A stretch of 64,000 nucleotides of DNA from Clostridia bacterium (GCA_017427285.1 JAFRTE010000046.1:71401-135400), one strand, 5' to 3'. Counted from the first letter of the stretch, positions 45,371-54,867 are shown. Numbers and translations: made by a program. The notes: a model not told the origin generated them from the letters alone.

Positions 45371-45403
45371 ATCAAGTGAATTTATTAAAAAGAGGGAAAT
45401 AAT

Positions 45404-47371
45404 ATGCTTGAAGACCTCGTTAAAATCTCGAATAAATACGGCAAACGCGAAGACTGCGTTATCGCCGGAGGCGGAAATTCGTCCGTAAAAGACGAAAACC
45501 ATATTTATGTAAAAGCATCGGGAACCACTCTTGCGACCATTACGGCGGACGGATTCGTTAAAATGAACCGACGCGCTCTTGCCGAAATGTTTAACCGCGC
45601 GTATTCCGATAAAACCGAAGAACGCGAAGCGGAAGTTTTGGAAGACCTTTTAAACGCACGTGAAAGAAGCGAATATTCAAAGCGTCCGTCCGTTGAAACG
45701 TCGCTTCACGATCTTTTGCCGCAAAAATACGTTCTTCATCTTCATCCCACCGCGGTCAACGCGCTTTCCTGCGCAAGGGAAGGCGAAAAATACGCCCGTG
45801 AAATACTCGGAAACAATATCGTATGGGTCGCTCCCACCGAACCGGGCTGGACTCTTGCGGTAGCCGTTAAAAAGGCGGTAGACTCATACAGGGCTGAAGC
45901 CGGCGCGGACGCAAACATAATAATACTTGCAAATCACGGTATTTTCGTCGGAGCGGATACCGTTGAAGAGATCGACAGGATATACGGCGAAATATTCGAG
46001 AAGATAAACAGCCGTCTTACGTCCGTTCCCGATCTTTCCGAAGCTGAGTTCGACAGGGAAAAGGCCGCGTACGCAGCTCCCGCTATAAGAATGATCCTTA
46101 AGGGCGACTGCGCAACTTCGTCCGTAGTATTCAGAACAAACAGCGAGATCAAGGCGTATACCGCCGATGAAAACGCTTTCGCTCCCGTAGCAAGAGCGTA
46201 CACGCCCGACCATATGGTATACTGTAACAACGATTTTCTTTTCGTTCCTTCCGTTGACGGCATAGATGCTCAGGACGATCTTATTAAGGATAAAATCGAA
46301 GAATACAGAGATAAATTCGGATATTCGCCGAAGATCATCGCTTTGCAAAACGTCGGAGTATTTTCCCACGGCGCAACGAAAAAGGCCGCGGACGTTGCCA
46401 TGAAGCTTTTTATCGACAATATGAAGATCGCTTCATATTCCCGTAATTTCGGCGGAAACGCATTCCCGCCGCAGAAGCTTGTTGATTTTATCAATAACTG
46501 GGACGCAGAACGTTACCGCAGATCTGTAAGTCTTACGGGCGTAACAAAACGCCTCGGAGAAAAAATCGTTATCGTTACCGGCGCTGCACAGGGCTTCGGA
46601 GCGGGCATTGCCGATTCTCTCATCGAAGCGGGCGCAAAAACCGTTATTGCGGACCTCAATTACGATCTTGCAAAGAAAAACGTCGATTCTATAAACGAAA
46701 AATACGGCGAAGGCGCTTCCCTCGCGGTCAAAGCGGATGTTTCGGACGAAGCAAACGTCCAGAATATGATTTTCGAAACCGTTTTTGAATACGGAGGACT
46801 CGACCTTTTCGTTAACAACGCCGGGATTGCAAAACCAGGCAATCTAGAGGAAATGAGCCCGAGTCTTTTCGAGCTTATCACAAAAATAAACTATACCGCA
46901 TATTTCCTCTGCACGAAACACGCTGCCAGGATCATGAAAATCCAGCATAAATACGCAGAAAGCTACTATACCGATATAGTTTGCGTAAACTCCAAATCGG
47001 GACTTCAGGGAAGCAATAAAAACTTCGCCTATGCCGGCAGCAAATTCGGCTCGATAGGTCTTACGCAGAGCTTTGCTCTCGAACTTCTCGATTACAATAT
47101 AAAAGTCAACGCCGTCTGTCCGGGCAACTTCTTTGACGGACCGCTCTGGTCAGATCCCGTTAAAGGACTCTTTACTCTCTATCTTAACTCGGGCAAAGTT
47201 CCCGGTGCGAAAAACGTGGCTGACGTTAAAAAGTATTACGAAAGCAAGATCCCGATGAGAAGGGGATGCCTCCCGTCGGATGTCGCCCGTGCAATTATGT
47301 ACTGCGTTGAGCAGGAATATGAAACGGGTCAGGCAATTCCCGTTACAGGCGGTCAGGTAATGCTTAAATAA
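45404..47371 (+). CDS. Class II aldolase / short-chain dehydrogenase fusion protein
   Basis: A 655-residue two-domain enzyme. Residues ~1-215 are a class II aldolase/adducin domain (GGGNSSVK near 23, the metal-binding HLHPTAVN near 112, ANHGIFVG near 174). Residues ~380-655 are an SDR domain: VTGAAQGFGAG near 390, NNAG, and YAGSK with catalytic Tyr and Lys near 543-547. The SDR tail (ESKIPMRRGC and TGQAIPVTGGQVML) resembles sorbitol-6-phosphate 2-dehydrogenase (SrlD), while the fused layout resembles YuxG-type rhamnulose-1-phosphate aldolase/dehydrogenase. It could oxidise a hexitol phosphate and cleave the resulting ketose phosphate. Both domains appear intact. Confidence 0.88.
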   Translation: MLEDLVKISNKYGKREDCVIAGGGNSSVKDENHIYVKASGTTLATITADGFVKMNRRALAEMFNRAYSDKTEEREAEVLEDLLNARERSEYSKRPSVETSLHDLLPQKYVLHLHPTAVNALSCAREGEKYAREILGNNIVWVAPTEPGWTLAVAVKKAVDSYRAEAGADANIIILANHGIFVGADTVEEIDRIYGEIFEKINSRLTSVPDLSEAEFDREKAAYAAPAIRMILKGDCATSSVVFRTNSEIKAYTADENAFAPVARAYTPDHMVYCNNDFLFVPSVDGIDAQDDLIKDKIEEYRDKFGYSPKIIALQNVGVFSHGATKKAADVAMKLFIDNMKIASYSRNFGGNAFPPQKLVDFINNWDAERYRRSVSLTGVTKRLGEKIVIVTGAAQGFGAGIADSLIEAGAKTVIADLNYDLAKKNVDSINEKYGEGASLAVKADVSDEANVQNMIFETVFEYGGLDLFVNNAGIAKPGNLEEMSPSLFELITKINYTAYFLCTKHAARIMKIQHKYAESYYTDIVCVNSKSGLQGSNKNFAYAGSKFGSIGLTQSFALELLDYNIKVNAVCPGNFFDGPLWSDPVKGLFTLYLNSGKVPGAKNVADVKKYYESKIPMRRGCLPSDVARAIMYCVEQEYETGQAIPVTGGQVMLK

Positions 47372-47411
47372 TCGGAAAAATAATAAATAATATACAGAAG
47401 GATGTGTTTTA

Positions 47412-48761
47412 ATGGCAACACCTGTAATTATGCCCCGTCAGGGTCAGAGCGTTGAAAGCTGCATTATCACCAAATGGCAGAAAAAGCCGGGCGATCATGT
47501 TGCGCTCGGAGACGTTCTTTTTACTTACGAAACAGACAAAGCCACCTTTGACGAAAAGGCGAAGGTCGAAGGCGAACTCCTAGGTATTTTCTTTGAAGAA
47601 GGCGACGACGTCGAATGTCTCCTCAACGTCTGCGTAATCGGCAATAAAGGCGAGTCATTCGAAGAATTCGATCCGAAAAACAGCGCTCCTGCCGAAAAAG
47701 CGGAAGAGACGGAAAAGCCCGTTCAGACAGAAACGGCTGCCTCTCCGCAGACGGTTTCGCCGCAGATTACCGATAACGAACATCTTAAAATATCCCCGAG
47801 AGCGAAAAATCTTGCGGGCAATACAGGCGCCGATCTCCGTTTCTGCACACCCACAGGCCCGAACGGACGTATTATCGAGCGCGATATAAGAAAACTGGTT
47901 TCAGAGGGTAAAACAGTCTCCCCGGCAGCTGCAAAGGAATATGCGGCAGGCGGAAAAGACGTTGTCGGCACGGGCATAGGCGGAATGATATCCACATCCG
48001 ACCTTTCGGCACCGGCAGAAGACGCGAAAGCAGCGCCCGCTCCTTCCGTTACCGCCGTAAACTTCGGAGAATGCGAAGAGGTCAAACTTCCCAATATCCG
48101 CAAAGTTATCGCACGCCAGATGCACGCTTCGCTTTCAGAAATGGCGCAGCTTACTCTCAATTCGTCGTTTGACGCTACCGAAATACTCGCTTACCGCGCC
48201 AAGGTGAAGGAAGGCAGAGAAAAACTCGGTCTTGCAAACATCACTTTAAACGACATAATTCTTTTTGCGGTTTCAAGAGTACTTCCCAACCATAAAGACC
48301 TCAACGCAAACTTCTATGAGGATAAGATAGTTTATTACAAACACGTAAATCTCGGCGTTGCCGTAGATACTCCGAGAGGACTTATGGTCCCTACCGTATT
48401 CGGCGCAGACACTCTTTCGCTCAGCGAAATATCGTCCGCTTCAAAAAAGCTGCAGGATGAAGCAAAATCAGGCACCGTAAATCCCGATCTTCTCAGAGGC
48501 GGAACGTTTACCGTTACAAATCTCGGCAGTCTCGGTGTAGAATCATTTACTCCCGTTATCAATCCTCCGCAGACAGGTATTCTCGGAGTTGACAACATCA
48601 CAACGAGAGTAAAACTCGTAAACGGCGAAGTAAAACCGTATCAGGCGATGGGTCTTTCTCTTACTTTTGACCACAGAGCCCTTGACGGCGCGCCTGCCGC
48701 AAAATTCCTTTCCGACCTTGTATCGGCGCTTGAAAATTTCTCGCTGCTGCTTGCTAAATAG
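47412..48761 (+). CDS. 2-oxoacid dehydrogenase E2 component (dihydrolipoamide acyltransferase)
   Basis: A 449-residue E2. The lipoyl domain is at 1-80 with the lipoylated K43 in YETDKATF; a linker rich in Ala, Pro and Glu follows; the peripheral-subunit-binding domain starts at ISPRAKNLAG (about 130), and a second short PSBD-like block (PAAAKEYAAGGKDV) is near 175. The catalytic domain (about 225-449) ends with the active-site block TFDHRALDGAPAAKF. It transfers an acyl group to CoA. It lies between the aldolase-SDR gene and E3, all on one transcript. Substrate (pyruvate, acetoin or another 2-oxoacid) cannot be read from sequence. Confidence 0.94.
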   Translation: MATPVIMPRQGQSVESCIITKWQKKPGDHVALGDVLFTYETDKATFDEKAKVEGELLGIFFEEGDDVECLLNVCVIGNKGESFEEFDPKNSAPAEKAEETEKPVQTETAASPQTVSPQITDNEHLKISPRAKNLAGNTGADLRFCTPTGPNGRIIERDIRKLVSEGKTVSPAAAKEYAAGGKDVVGTGIGGMISTSDLSAPAEDAKAAPAPSVTAVNFGECEEVKLPNIRKVIARQMHASLSEMAQLTLNSSFDATEILAYRAKVKEGREKLGLANITLNDIILFAVSRVLPNHKDLNANFYEDKIVYYKHVNLGVAVDTPRGLMVPTVFGADTLSLSEISSASKKLQDEAKSGTVNPDLLRGGTFTVTNLGSLGVESFTPVINPPQTGILGVDNITTRVKLVNGEVKPYQAMGLSLTFDHRALDGAPAAKFLSDLVSALENFSLLLAK

Positions 48762-48775
48762 GGGAGGATAAACAT

Positions 48776-50143
48776 ATGGTTTACGATCTTATCGTGCTCG
48801 GCGGAGGCCCCGCCGGCTATCTTGCAGCCGAAAGAGCCGCTCATGCGGGACTTTCCACCGCGGTGATCGAAAAGCGTTTTTTCGGCGGCTGCTGTCTTAA
48901 CGAGGGATGCATCCCTTCAAAAGCGCTTCTTTATTCCGCAAAGATTTTCGATTATACAAAACACGGCGATAAATACGGCGTTACTGCAGAAAATCAGAAA
49001 ATCGACCATGCAAAAGTAGTCGAACGTAAAAACAAAGTAGTCAAAACTCTCGTTTCGGGCATCAAAGGCGCTCTCAAATCAAACGGAGCGGTCGCGATTG
49101 AAGGCGAAGGATATATAACAGGCAAAAACGCAGACGGAAATATCACCGTCTCGGTCGGAAGCGATGTTTACGAAGGCAAACATCTTATCATCGCCACCGG
49201 CTCCATGCCGGTCGTTCCCCCGATCCCCGGAGTAAAAGAGGGGATCGGTTCCGGTTTTGTTTTAACAAACCGCGAAATACTCGATCTTCAAAGCGTTCCC
49301 GAAAATCTCACGGTAATCGGCGGCGGCGTTATAGGCCTTGAAATGGCGTCTTATTTCAATTCCGTCGGTTCAAAAGTAACCGTCATCGAAATGCTCGATA
49401 AAATTGCGGGACCCACCGATCGTGAAATAAGCGAAATTCTCATGAATAACTACGCTAAGAAAGGCGTTGATTTCCGCCTCGGATGCAAAGTCGTTTCAGT
49501 TGAAAACGGTTCCGTTACTTATGAAAAAGACGGCGTTACCGAGTCAGTAAAGGCGGATAAAGTCCTTCTTTCGATCGGCAGACGCGCCGTAACGAAAGAC
49601 ATCGGCATAGAAAATCTCGGCGTAGCCCTCGAACGCGGAGCGGTAATTACCGACAGATATATGAAAACGAACGTTGCAAACGTATACGCGGCGGGTGATA
49701 TAAACGGCAAATCGATGCTCGCTCATACCGCATACAGGGAAGCGGAAGTCGCTGTCAACAATATCCTCGGTAAAAAAGACGTAATGCGATACAATGCAAT
49801 CCCGTCCGTTATTTATACCAATCCCGAAGTCGGCTCCGTCGGCGAAACCGAACAGACTGCCGCGCAGAAGGGAATAGATTTTACGGTCGCTAAGATCTCC
49901 ATGCGCTATTCCGGAAGATACGTCGCCGAAAACGAAGGCGGAGACGGGATCTGTAAGGTTATCGTAAACAAGAAATACGGAAACGTGATCGGCGTTCATA
50001 TGATCTGCAACTACGCTTCCGAAATTATCTGGGGCGCGGCGCTTGCCATCGAGCAGGAAATGACGCTTGACAGGATGAAGGAAGTCGTTTTCCCGCATCC
50101 CACGGTAAGCGAAATTATCAGAGAAGCTATTTTCAGTATATAA
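48776..50143 (+). CDS. lpdA: Dihydrolipoyl dehydrogenase (E3)
   Basis: A 455-residue FAD disulfide oxidoreductase that reoxidises dihydrolipoyl groups with NAD+. It shows the FAD motif LGGGPAGYLAAERA (residues 8-21), the redox disulfide GGCCLNEGCIPSK (about 38-50), the NAD motif VIGGGVIGLEMASYF near 180, and the C-terminal active-site HPTVSE with the His and Glu. Nothing is missing. Fourteen bases after E2, twelve before E1. Confidence 0.96.
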   Translation: MVYDLIVLGGGPAGYLAAERAAHAGLSTAVIEKRFFGGCCLNEGCIPSKALLYSAKIFDYTKHGDKYGVTAENQKIDHAKVVERKNKVVKTLVSGIKGALKSNGAVAIEGEGYITGKNADGNITVSVGSDVYEGKHLIIATGSMPVVPPIPGVKEGIGSGFVLTNREILDLQSVPENLTVIGGGVIGLEMASYFNSVGSKVTVIEMLDKIAGPTDREISEILMNNYAKKGVDFRLGCKVVSVENGSVTYEKDGVTESVKADKVLLSIGRRAVTKDIGIENLGVALERGAVITDRYMKTNVANVYAAGDINGKSMLAHTAYREAEVAVNNILGKKDVMRYNAIPSVIYTNPEVGSVGETEQTAAQKGIDFTVAKISMRYSGRYVAENEGGDGICKVIVNKKYGNVIGVHMICNYASEIIWGAALAIEQEMTLDRMKEVVFPHPTVSEIIREAIFSI

Positions 50144-50155
50144 GGAGAGAAAACA

Positions 50156-52621
50156 ATGCCAAAGAGTCAATTTATCAACCCCGATGAGATACGTAAAAGC
50201 GGCGTTCTCAGTTTTCAGGATATTCAGCTTAACCAGTATAACAAATCGATAAGAGATGAAAAAGAAAACTTCTCGGATAAGGATCTGATGAGAATTTACC
50301 GCGATATGGCTTATATCCGTGAGTTCGAAACAATGCTTTATCTTATCAAGACAACGAGCGAATACAACGGCGTCGCTTACAACAACCCCGGTCCCGCCCA
50401 TCTTTCCATGGGACAGGAAGCGTCCGCTGTCGGTCAGGCGTATCTTCTTGGTATAGACGATTTTATATTCGGTTCACACAGAAGCCACGGCGAAATCCTG
50501 GCAAAAGGTCTTTCCGCTATCGAAAAGATCGACGATACTCAGCTTTATGATATCATGAAGAATTTCTTGGGCGGAAAAATTCTTAAAATCGTTGAAAAAG
50601 GTCAGAAATCCGTAAAAGATCTCGCTATCGATTTTCTTATCTACGGCGCTCTCGCCGAAATATTCGCGCGCGATACCGGTTTCCATGAAGGACTCGGCGG
50701 TTCTATGCACTGCTTCTTCCTTCCCTTCGGCATTTATCCCAACAACGCTATCGTCGGCGGCTCGGCAACGATTGCAACAGGCGCTGCTCTGTTTAAAAAG
50801 GTCAATAAGAAAAACGGTATATGTATTTCCAATATAGGCGACGGCGCTATGGGCCGCGGCCCTGTTTGGGAAGCTATGAACTTTGCCGCCATGGACCAGT
50901 ACACCCAGCTTTGGGAAGAGGCATACAAAGGCGGACTCCCCGTTATCTTCAACTTCTTCAATAACTCCTACGGTATGGGCGGTCAGACATACGGCGAAAC
51001 GATGGCATACGGTATCCTTGCAAGAGTAGGCGCCGGCGTTACCCCGTCGCAGATGTATTCCGAACGCGTAGACGGATACAATCCTCTCGCAGTGATCGAC
51101 GCTATGCGCCGTAAGATCGATATAATCAAAGAAAACAAAGGTCCCGTCCTTCTCGATACAGTTACTTACCGTATCGCCGGCCATTCTCCTTCCGACTCAA
51201 GCTCTTACAGAACTCAGGAAGAGATTCAGGCATGGGAAGAACAGGATGTCCTGAAATCATACAGCGCAAAGCTTATCGAAGCAAACGTTGGCAGTGAAGA
51301 CGTTTTTGAAGCGATCAGAGAAGAGGTTAAAAGCCGCATAACAAAGATTTGCGCAATGGCGGTCGACGAATCGATCTCTCCCAGAATGGATCTTTTCAAA
51401 ACACCCGACGCAATCGAAAAACTCATGTTCTCCAACGAGAAAATCGAGAAAATGGAAGACAGACCCGTTGAGGTCAATATGCCTATGTCCGAAAATCCGC
51501 GTGTTCAGGCAATTGCAAAGAAGGAACGTTACGGCTTTGACGCAGAGGGCAAGCTCGTATCCAAAAACAAGGTTTTCCAGCTCAGAGACGGTCTTTTCGA
51601 GGCAATTATAGATAAATTCTACAAAGACCCCACTCTTATCACTTACGGCGAAGACGTCCGTGACTGGGGCGGAGCATATGCGGTTTACAGAGGACTTACC
51701 GAGGCGTTGCCGTATCACAGACTTTTCAACGCGCCCATTTCCGAATCCGCAATTATCGGCACCGCCGTTGGCTATGCTATGGCAGGCGGCCGTGCGATAG
51801 TCGAGCTTATGTACTGCGACTTTATCGGTTGCGCGGGCGATGAAATATTCAACCAGCTCGCAAAATGGCAGGCAATGAGCGCAGGCCTTCTCAAAATGCC
51901 CGTTGTCGTCCGCGTTTCCGTCGGTTCAAAATACGGCGCGCAGCATTCTCAGGACTGGACGTCGCTCTGCGCTGCTATCCCCGGTCTTAAATGCGTATTC
52001 CCCGTAACTCCTTACGACGCAAAAGGACTTATGAATGCCGCTCTTGCAGGCACCGACCCCGTAATATTCTTTGAAAGCCAGAGAGTATACGACGTAGGCG
52101 AACAGTTCCACGAAGGCGGAGTTCCCGAAGGCTATTATGAAGTAGAAATCGGCGAACCCGATATAAAGAAACAGGGCAGCGATATCACGATCCTTACCGT
52201 CGGCTCTACTCTTTATACGGCGCTTAAAGCGGCTAAGGAGCTTGAAGAAAAATACAATATTTCGGCAGAAGTCATAGACGCCCGTACAATCGTTCCTTTC
52301 AATTACGATAAGGTTATCGAAAGCGTAAAGAAGACAGGCAAGATACTTCTTGCTTCCGATGCGGTTGACCGCGGCTCCGTTCTCAAAACAATGGCAGCCA
52401 ATATTTCGGAGCTTGCGTTTGATTATCTCGACGCTCCTCCGGTCGTTCTCGGCTCGCGCAACTGGATAACTCCGGCATTTGAGCTTGAAAAACACTTCTT
52501 CCCGCAGCCCGACTGGATAATCGATGCTATCCACGAACGCATCATGCCTATTGAGGGCTATGTTCCCACCCGCAACTTTACGGACGGCGAACGTATCCGC
52601 CGCGAAAAACTCGGAGTTTGA
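50156..52621 (+). CDS. Fused E1 alpha-beta subunit of a thiamine-diphosphate 2-oxoacid dehydrogenase
   Basis: An 821-residue fusion of both E1 subunits, which are usually separate proteins of ~330 residues. The alpha part (to about 440) has HLSMGQEASAVG near 81 and the ThDP-Mg motif from GDGAMGRG (about 227) to the Asn pair in FFNNSYGMGG (about 270). The beta part (about 470-821) contains ITYGEDVRDWGGAY, NAPISESAIIGTAVGYAMAG and VGSKYGAQHSQDW. It decarboxylates a 2-oxoacid (or acetoin) and acylates E2. The size and the extended N-terminus are those of a Clostridia E1 group of unsettled substrate. Last gene of the eight-gene run; a hairpin follows. Confidence 0.93.
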   Translation: MPKSQFINPDEIRKSGVLSFQDIQLNQYNKSIRDEKENFSDKDLMRIYRDMAYIREFETMLYLIKTTSEYNGVAYNNPGPAHLSMGQEASAVGQAYLLGIDDFIFGSHRSHGEILAKGLSAIEKIDDTQLYDIMKNFLGGKILKIVEKGQKSVKDLAIDFLIYGALAEIFARDTGFHEGLGGSMHCFFLPFGIYPNNAIVGGSATIATGAALFKKVNKKNGICISNIGDGAMGRGPVWEAMNFAAMDQYTQLWEEAYKGGLPVIFNFFNNSYGMGGQTYGETMAYGILARVGAGVTPSQMYSERVDGYNPLAVIDAMRRKIDIIKENKGPVLLDTVTYRIAGHSPSDSSSYRTQEEIQAWEEQDVLKSYSAKLIEANVGSEDVFEAIREEVKSRITKICAMAVDESISPRMDLFKTPDAIEKLMFSNEKIEKMEDRPVEVNMPMSENPRVQAIAKKERYGFDAEGKLVSKNKVFQLRDGLFEAIIDKFYKDPTLITYGEDVRDWGGAYAVYRGLTEALPYHRLFNAPISESAIIGTAVGYAMAGGRAIVELMYCDFIGCAGDEIFNQLAKWQAMSAGLLKMPVVVRVSVGSKYGAQHSQDWTSLCAAIPGLKCVFPVTPYDAKGLMNAALAGTDPVIFFESQRVYDVGEQFHEGGVPEGYYEVEIGEPDIKKQGSDITILTVGSTLYTALKAAKELEEKYNISAEVIDARTIVPFNYDKVIESVKKTGKILLASDAVDRGSVLKTMAANISELAFDYLDAPPVVLGSRNWITPAFELEKHFFPQPDWIIDAIHERIMPIEGYVPTRNFTDGERIRREKLGV

Positions 52622-52634
52622 TCCTTATATGATA

Positions 52635-52659
52635 ACGGCAGCGGTTTTACCGCTGCCGT
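52635..52659 (+). terminator. Hairpin after the E1 gene
   Basis: Perfect 11-base-pair stem ACGGCAGCGGT / ACCGCTGCCGT with a three-T loop, 14 bases after the E1 stop. It lacks a clean T-run but is the likely operon end. Confidence 0.65.
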
Positions 52660-52702
52660 AACCTCTTATTTCGCACATTTTTTCGAACAATTCCGTATTT
52701 TG

Positions 52703-52731
52703 TTGATTTATACACAAAACTATGTTATAAT
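52703..52731 (+). promoter_or_regulatory. SigA promoter of rpsB-tsf
   Basis: TTGATT (52703-52708), 17-base spacer, TATAAT (52726-52731). Confidence 0.8.
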
Positions 52732-52737
52732 ACCAGA

Positions 52738-52865
52738 GTTCGCTGACTGCGAATTAAATTACTCAGACTACACACACGGGGTATATCCGACCAGGTGCGG
52801 AAAAACGGTTTTTTTCGTTGTCGGTCAAGCCGCGTGGTGGTAAAAACTGAAAAAGGAGCAAAAAA
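52738..52865 (+). promoter_or_regulatory. Structured 5' leader of rpsB
   Basis: About 128 untranslated bases. A possible long stem pairs CCGAC near 52789 with GTCGG near 52820, enclosing AAAAACGG / CGTTTTTTT-type complementarity. Length and position suit an S2 autoregulatory leader, but I did not match it to a known leader motif. Function inferred only from context. Confidence 0.4.
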
Positions 52866-53609
52866 ATGGCAGTAGTATCCATGAAACAGCTTCTTGAAGC
52901 CGGTGTTCATTTCGGACATCACACAAGAAGATGGAACCCCAAGATGGCCGAGTATATTTTCACCGAAAGAAATGGTGTTTATATTATCGACCTTCAGAAA
53001 ACCGTAAAGAAAATCGAAGAAGCTTATGACTTTGTCCGTCAGCTCGCGGAAGACGGTGAAACCGTTCTTTTTGTCGGAACAAAGAAGCAGGCTCAGGACT
53101 CTATCCGTGAAGAAGCGGAAAGAGTAGGCATGTTCTACGTCAACGCAAGATGGCTCGGCGGCATGCTCACAAACTTCACCACTATCAAAACCCGTATCGA
53201 CCGTCTTGCGCAGCTTCGCAAGATGGAAGAAGACGGCACATTCGATCTTCTTCCCAAAAAGGAAGTTATCAAACTCAACCTCGAGATCGAACGTCTTGAA
53301 AAATACCTCGGCGGTATTAAAAACATGAAAAAGCTTCCCGGCGCTCTCTTTATCGTAGACCCGCGCAAGGAACGCAACGCAGTAGCCGAAGCAAGAAAAC
53401 TTAACATCCCCATCGTTGCCATCGTAGACACAAACTGCGACCCCGATGAGATCGACTATCCCATTCCCGGTAACGACGATGCTATCCGCGGCGTACGTCT
53501 TATATCCGCTACAATAGCAAACGCTATCCTCGAAGGCAAGCAGGGCGAACAGCTTTCAGACAGCGCCGAAGACGCAGCTCCCGCAGAAGAAGTTGCAGAA
53601 GAAGAATAA
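52866..53609 (+). CDS. rpsB: 30S ribosomal protein S2
   Basis: A 247-residue small-subunit protein. Signature blocks: [20 protein letters not shown] at the N-terminus, [12 protein letters not shown] near 75, [15 protein letters not shown] near 93 and the Asp-rich end [20 protein letters not shown] near 189. It ends with an acidic tail. The start follows AAAAGGAGC. tsf follows 18 bases later, the conserved order in bacteria. Confidence 0.98.
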   Translation: MAVVSMKQLLEAGVHFGHHTRRWNPKMAEYIFTERNGVYIIDLQKTVKKIEEAYDFVRQLAEDGETVLFVGTKKQAQDSIREEAERVGMFYVNARWLGGMLTNFTTIKTRIDRLAQLRKMEEDGTFDLLPKKEVIKLNLEIERLEKYLGGIKNMKKLPGALFIVDPRKERNAVAEARKLNIPIVAIVDTNCDPDEIDYPIPGNDDAIRGVRLISATIANAILEGKQGEQLSDSAEDAAPAEEVAEEE

Positions 53610-53627
53610 TTCAAGGAGGAAAGTTGA

Positions 53628-54521
53628 ATGGCAAATATTACAGCTAAAGAAGTCCAGGCCCTCAGAGAGAGAACCGGCGTAGGCATGATGAAATGCAAAG
53701 AAGCTCTCATCGCAACAGACGGCGATATGGAAAAAGCCGTTACCTTCCTTCGCGAAAAAGGACTTGCAGTTGCCGCTAAAAAGGCAAGCAGGATCGCTGC
53801 CGAAGGTATCGTAGCGCTTTACTGCGACGAAAAAGTAGGCGTTCTCGTTGAAGTTAACTCCGAAACAGACTTCGTTGCAAAGAATCCCGTATTCAAAGCA
53901 TTTGCAGACGGCGTTGCAAAAGTGATTGCCGAAAACAACCCCGCAGACGTAGACGCTCTTCTCGGTATGAAATTCCCCGAATCCGACCTCACCGTTGAAG
54001 AAATGCGCAAAGAAAAGATCCTCGTCATCGGCGAAAACATCAATATCCGCCGTTTCGCACGCGAAGAAGGCGCAACATTCTGCTACAGCCACGGCGGCGG
54101 CAGAATCGGCGTTCTCGTTAAATTCGACGGCAAGGGTACAGGCGATTTCGCAACCGACGCAAAGAACGTTTGCATGCAGATCGCAGCTATGACCCCCTCA
54201 TATCTCAATAAAGAGTCCGTTCCCGAAGATATCATCCAAAACGAAAAAGACATTCTCCTCGCTCAGATCAAAAACGATCCCAAGCAGGCGAACAAACCCC
54301 AGAATGTCATCGACAAAATGATCAACGGCAAGCTCACAAAGTTCTATACCGAAAACGTTCTTCTCGAACAGGCATTCTTCTTTGATGAAACAGTAACCGT
54401 CGGCAAGGCGCTTGCTCAGTCCGGTCTCAATCTCGTTACCTTCACCCGCTTTGAAAAAGGCGAAGGACTTCAGAAGAGAGAAGACAACTTTGCTGCCGAA
54501 GTAGCCGCAATGACCAAATAA
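53628..54521 (+). CDS. tsf: Elongation factor Ts
   Basis: A 297-residue guanine-nucleotide exchange factor for EF-Tu. The N-terminal UBA-like domain has VQALRERTGVGMMKCKEAL (about residues 10-28), and the core motif VEVNSETDFVAKN is near 75. Length is normal. AAGGAGG precedes the ATG. In many Bacillota pyrH-frr follow; here the next gene is rpsT. Confidence 0.97.
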   Translation: MANITAKEVQALRERTGVGMMKCKEALIATDGDMEKAVTFLREKGLAVAAKKASRIAAEGIVALYCDEKVGVLVEVNSETDFVAKNPVFKAFADGVAKVIAENNPADVDALLGMKFPESDLTVEEMRKEKILVIGENINIRRFAREEGATFCYSHGGGRIGVLVKFDGKGTGDFATDAKNVCMQIAAMTPSYLNKESVPEDIIQNEKDILLAQIKNDPKQANKPQNVIDKMINGKLTKFYTENVLLEQAFFFDETVTVGKALAQSGLNLVTFTRFEKGEGLQKREDNFAAEVAAMTK

Positions 54522-54575
54522 TCGGATAATAAACATCATTACATTTTCTTACACTAATTCGGAGGTGTGAATACT

Positions 54576-54821
54576 TTGCCTAATATTAAATCAGCAAAGA
54601 AACGTGTTAAAGTAAACGCTGCTAAGCGTATGCAGAATAAAATACAGAAAAGCGAAATGAAAACCCAGCTCAAAGCGATTGCTGCCAAGATAGCTGAAAC
54701 AAAGGATGAAAAACTCCTCAGCGACGCTTACAAAACGATCGACCAGGCAGTTGCAAAGGGTCTTCTTCACCGCAACACCGCAGCGCGCAAAAAAGCTCAG
54801 TATGCTGCAATGGTTAAATAA
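54576..54821 (+). CDS. rpsT: 30S ribosomal protein S20
   Basis: An 81-residue basic protein that binds 16S rRNA, with PNIKSAKKRVKVNAAKRMQN at the N-terminus and RNTAARKKAQ at the end. An upstream in-frame GTG at 54567 touches the GGAGG site, so the TTG at 54576, ten bases from it, is taken as the start; the protein then begins MPNIKSAKKR like other S20 proteins. Followed by a strong terminator. Confidence 0.95.
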   Translation: MPNIKSAKKRVKVNAAKRMQNKIQKSEMKTQLKAIAAKIAETKDEKLLSDAYKTIDQAVAKGLLHRNTAARKKAQYAAMVK

Positions 54822-54836
54822 TCAGTATAAACCGAT

Positions 54837-54867
54837 AAAACGGTCCCTTTAAAAGGGGACCGTTTTT
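54837..54867 (+). terminator. Intrinsic terminator of rpsB-tsf-rpsT
   Basis: Stem AAAACGGTCCC / GGGACCGTTTT with a short A/T loop and a T-run. Confidence 0.92.
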
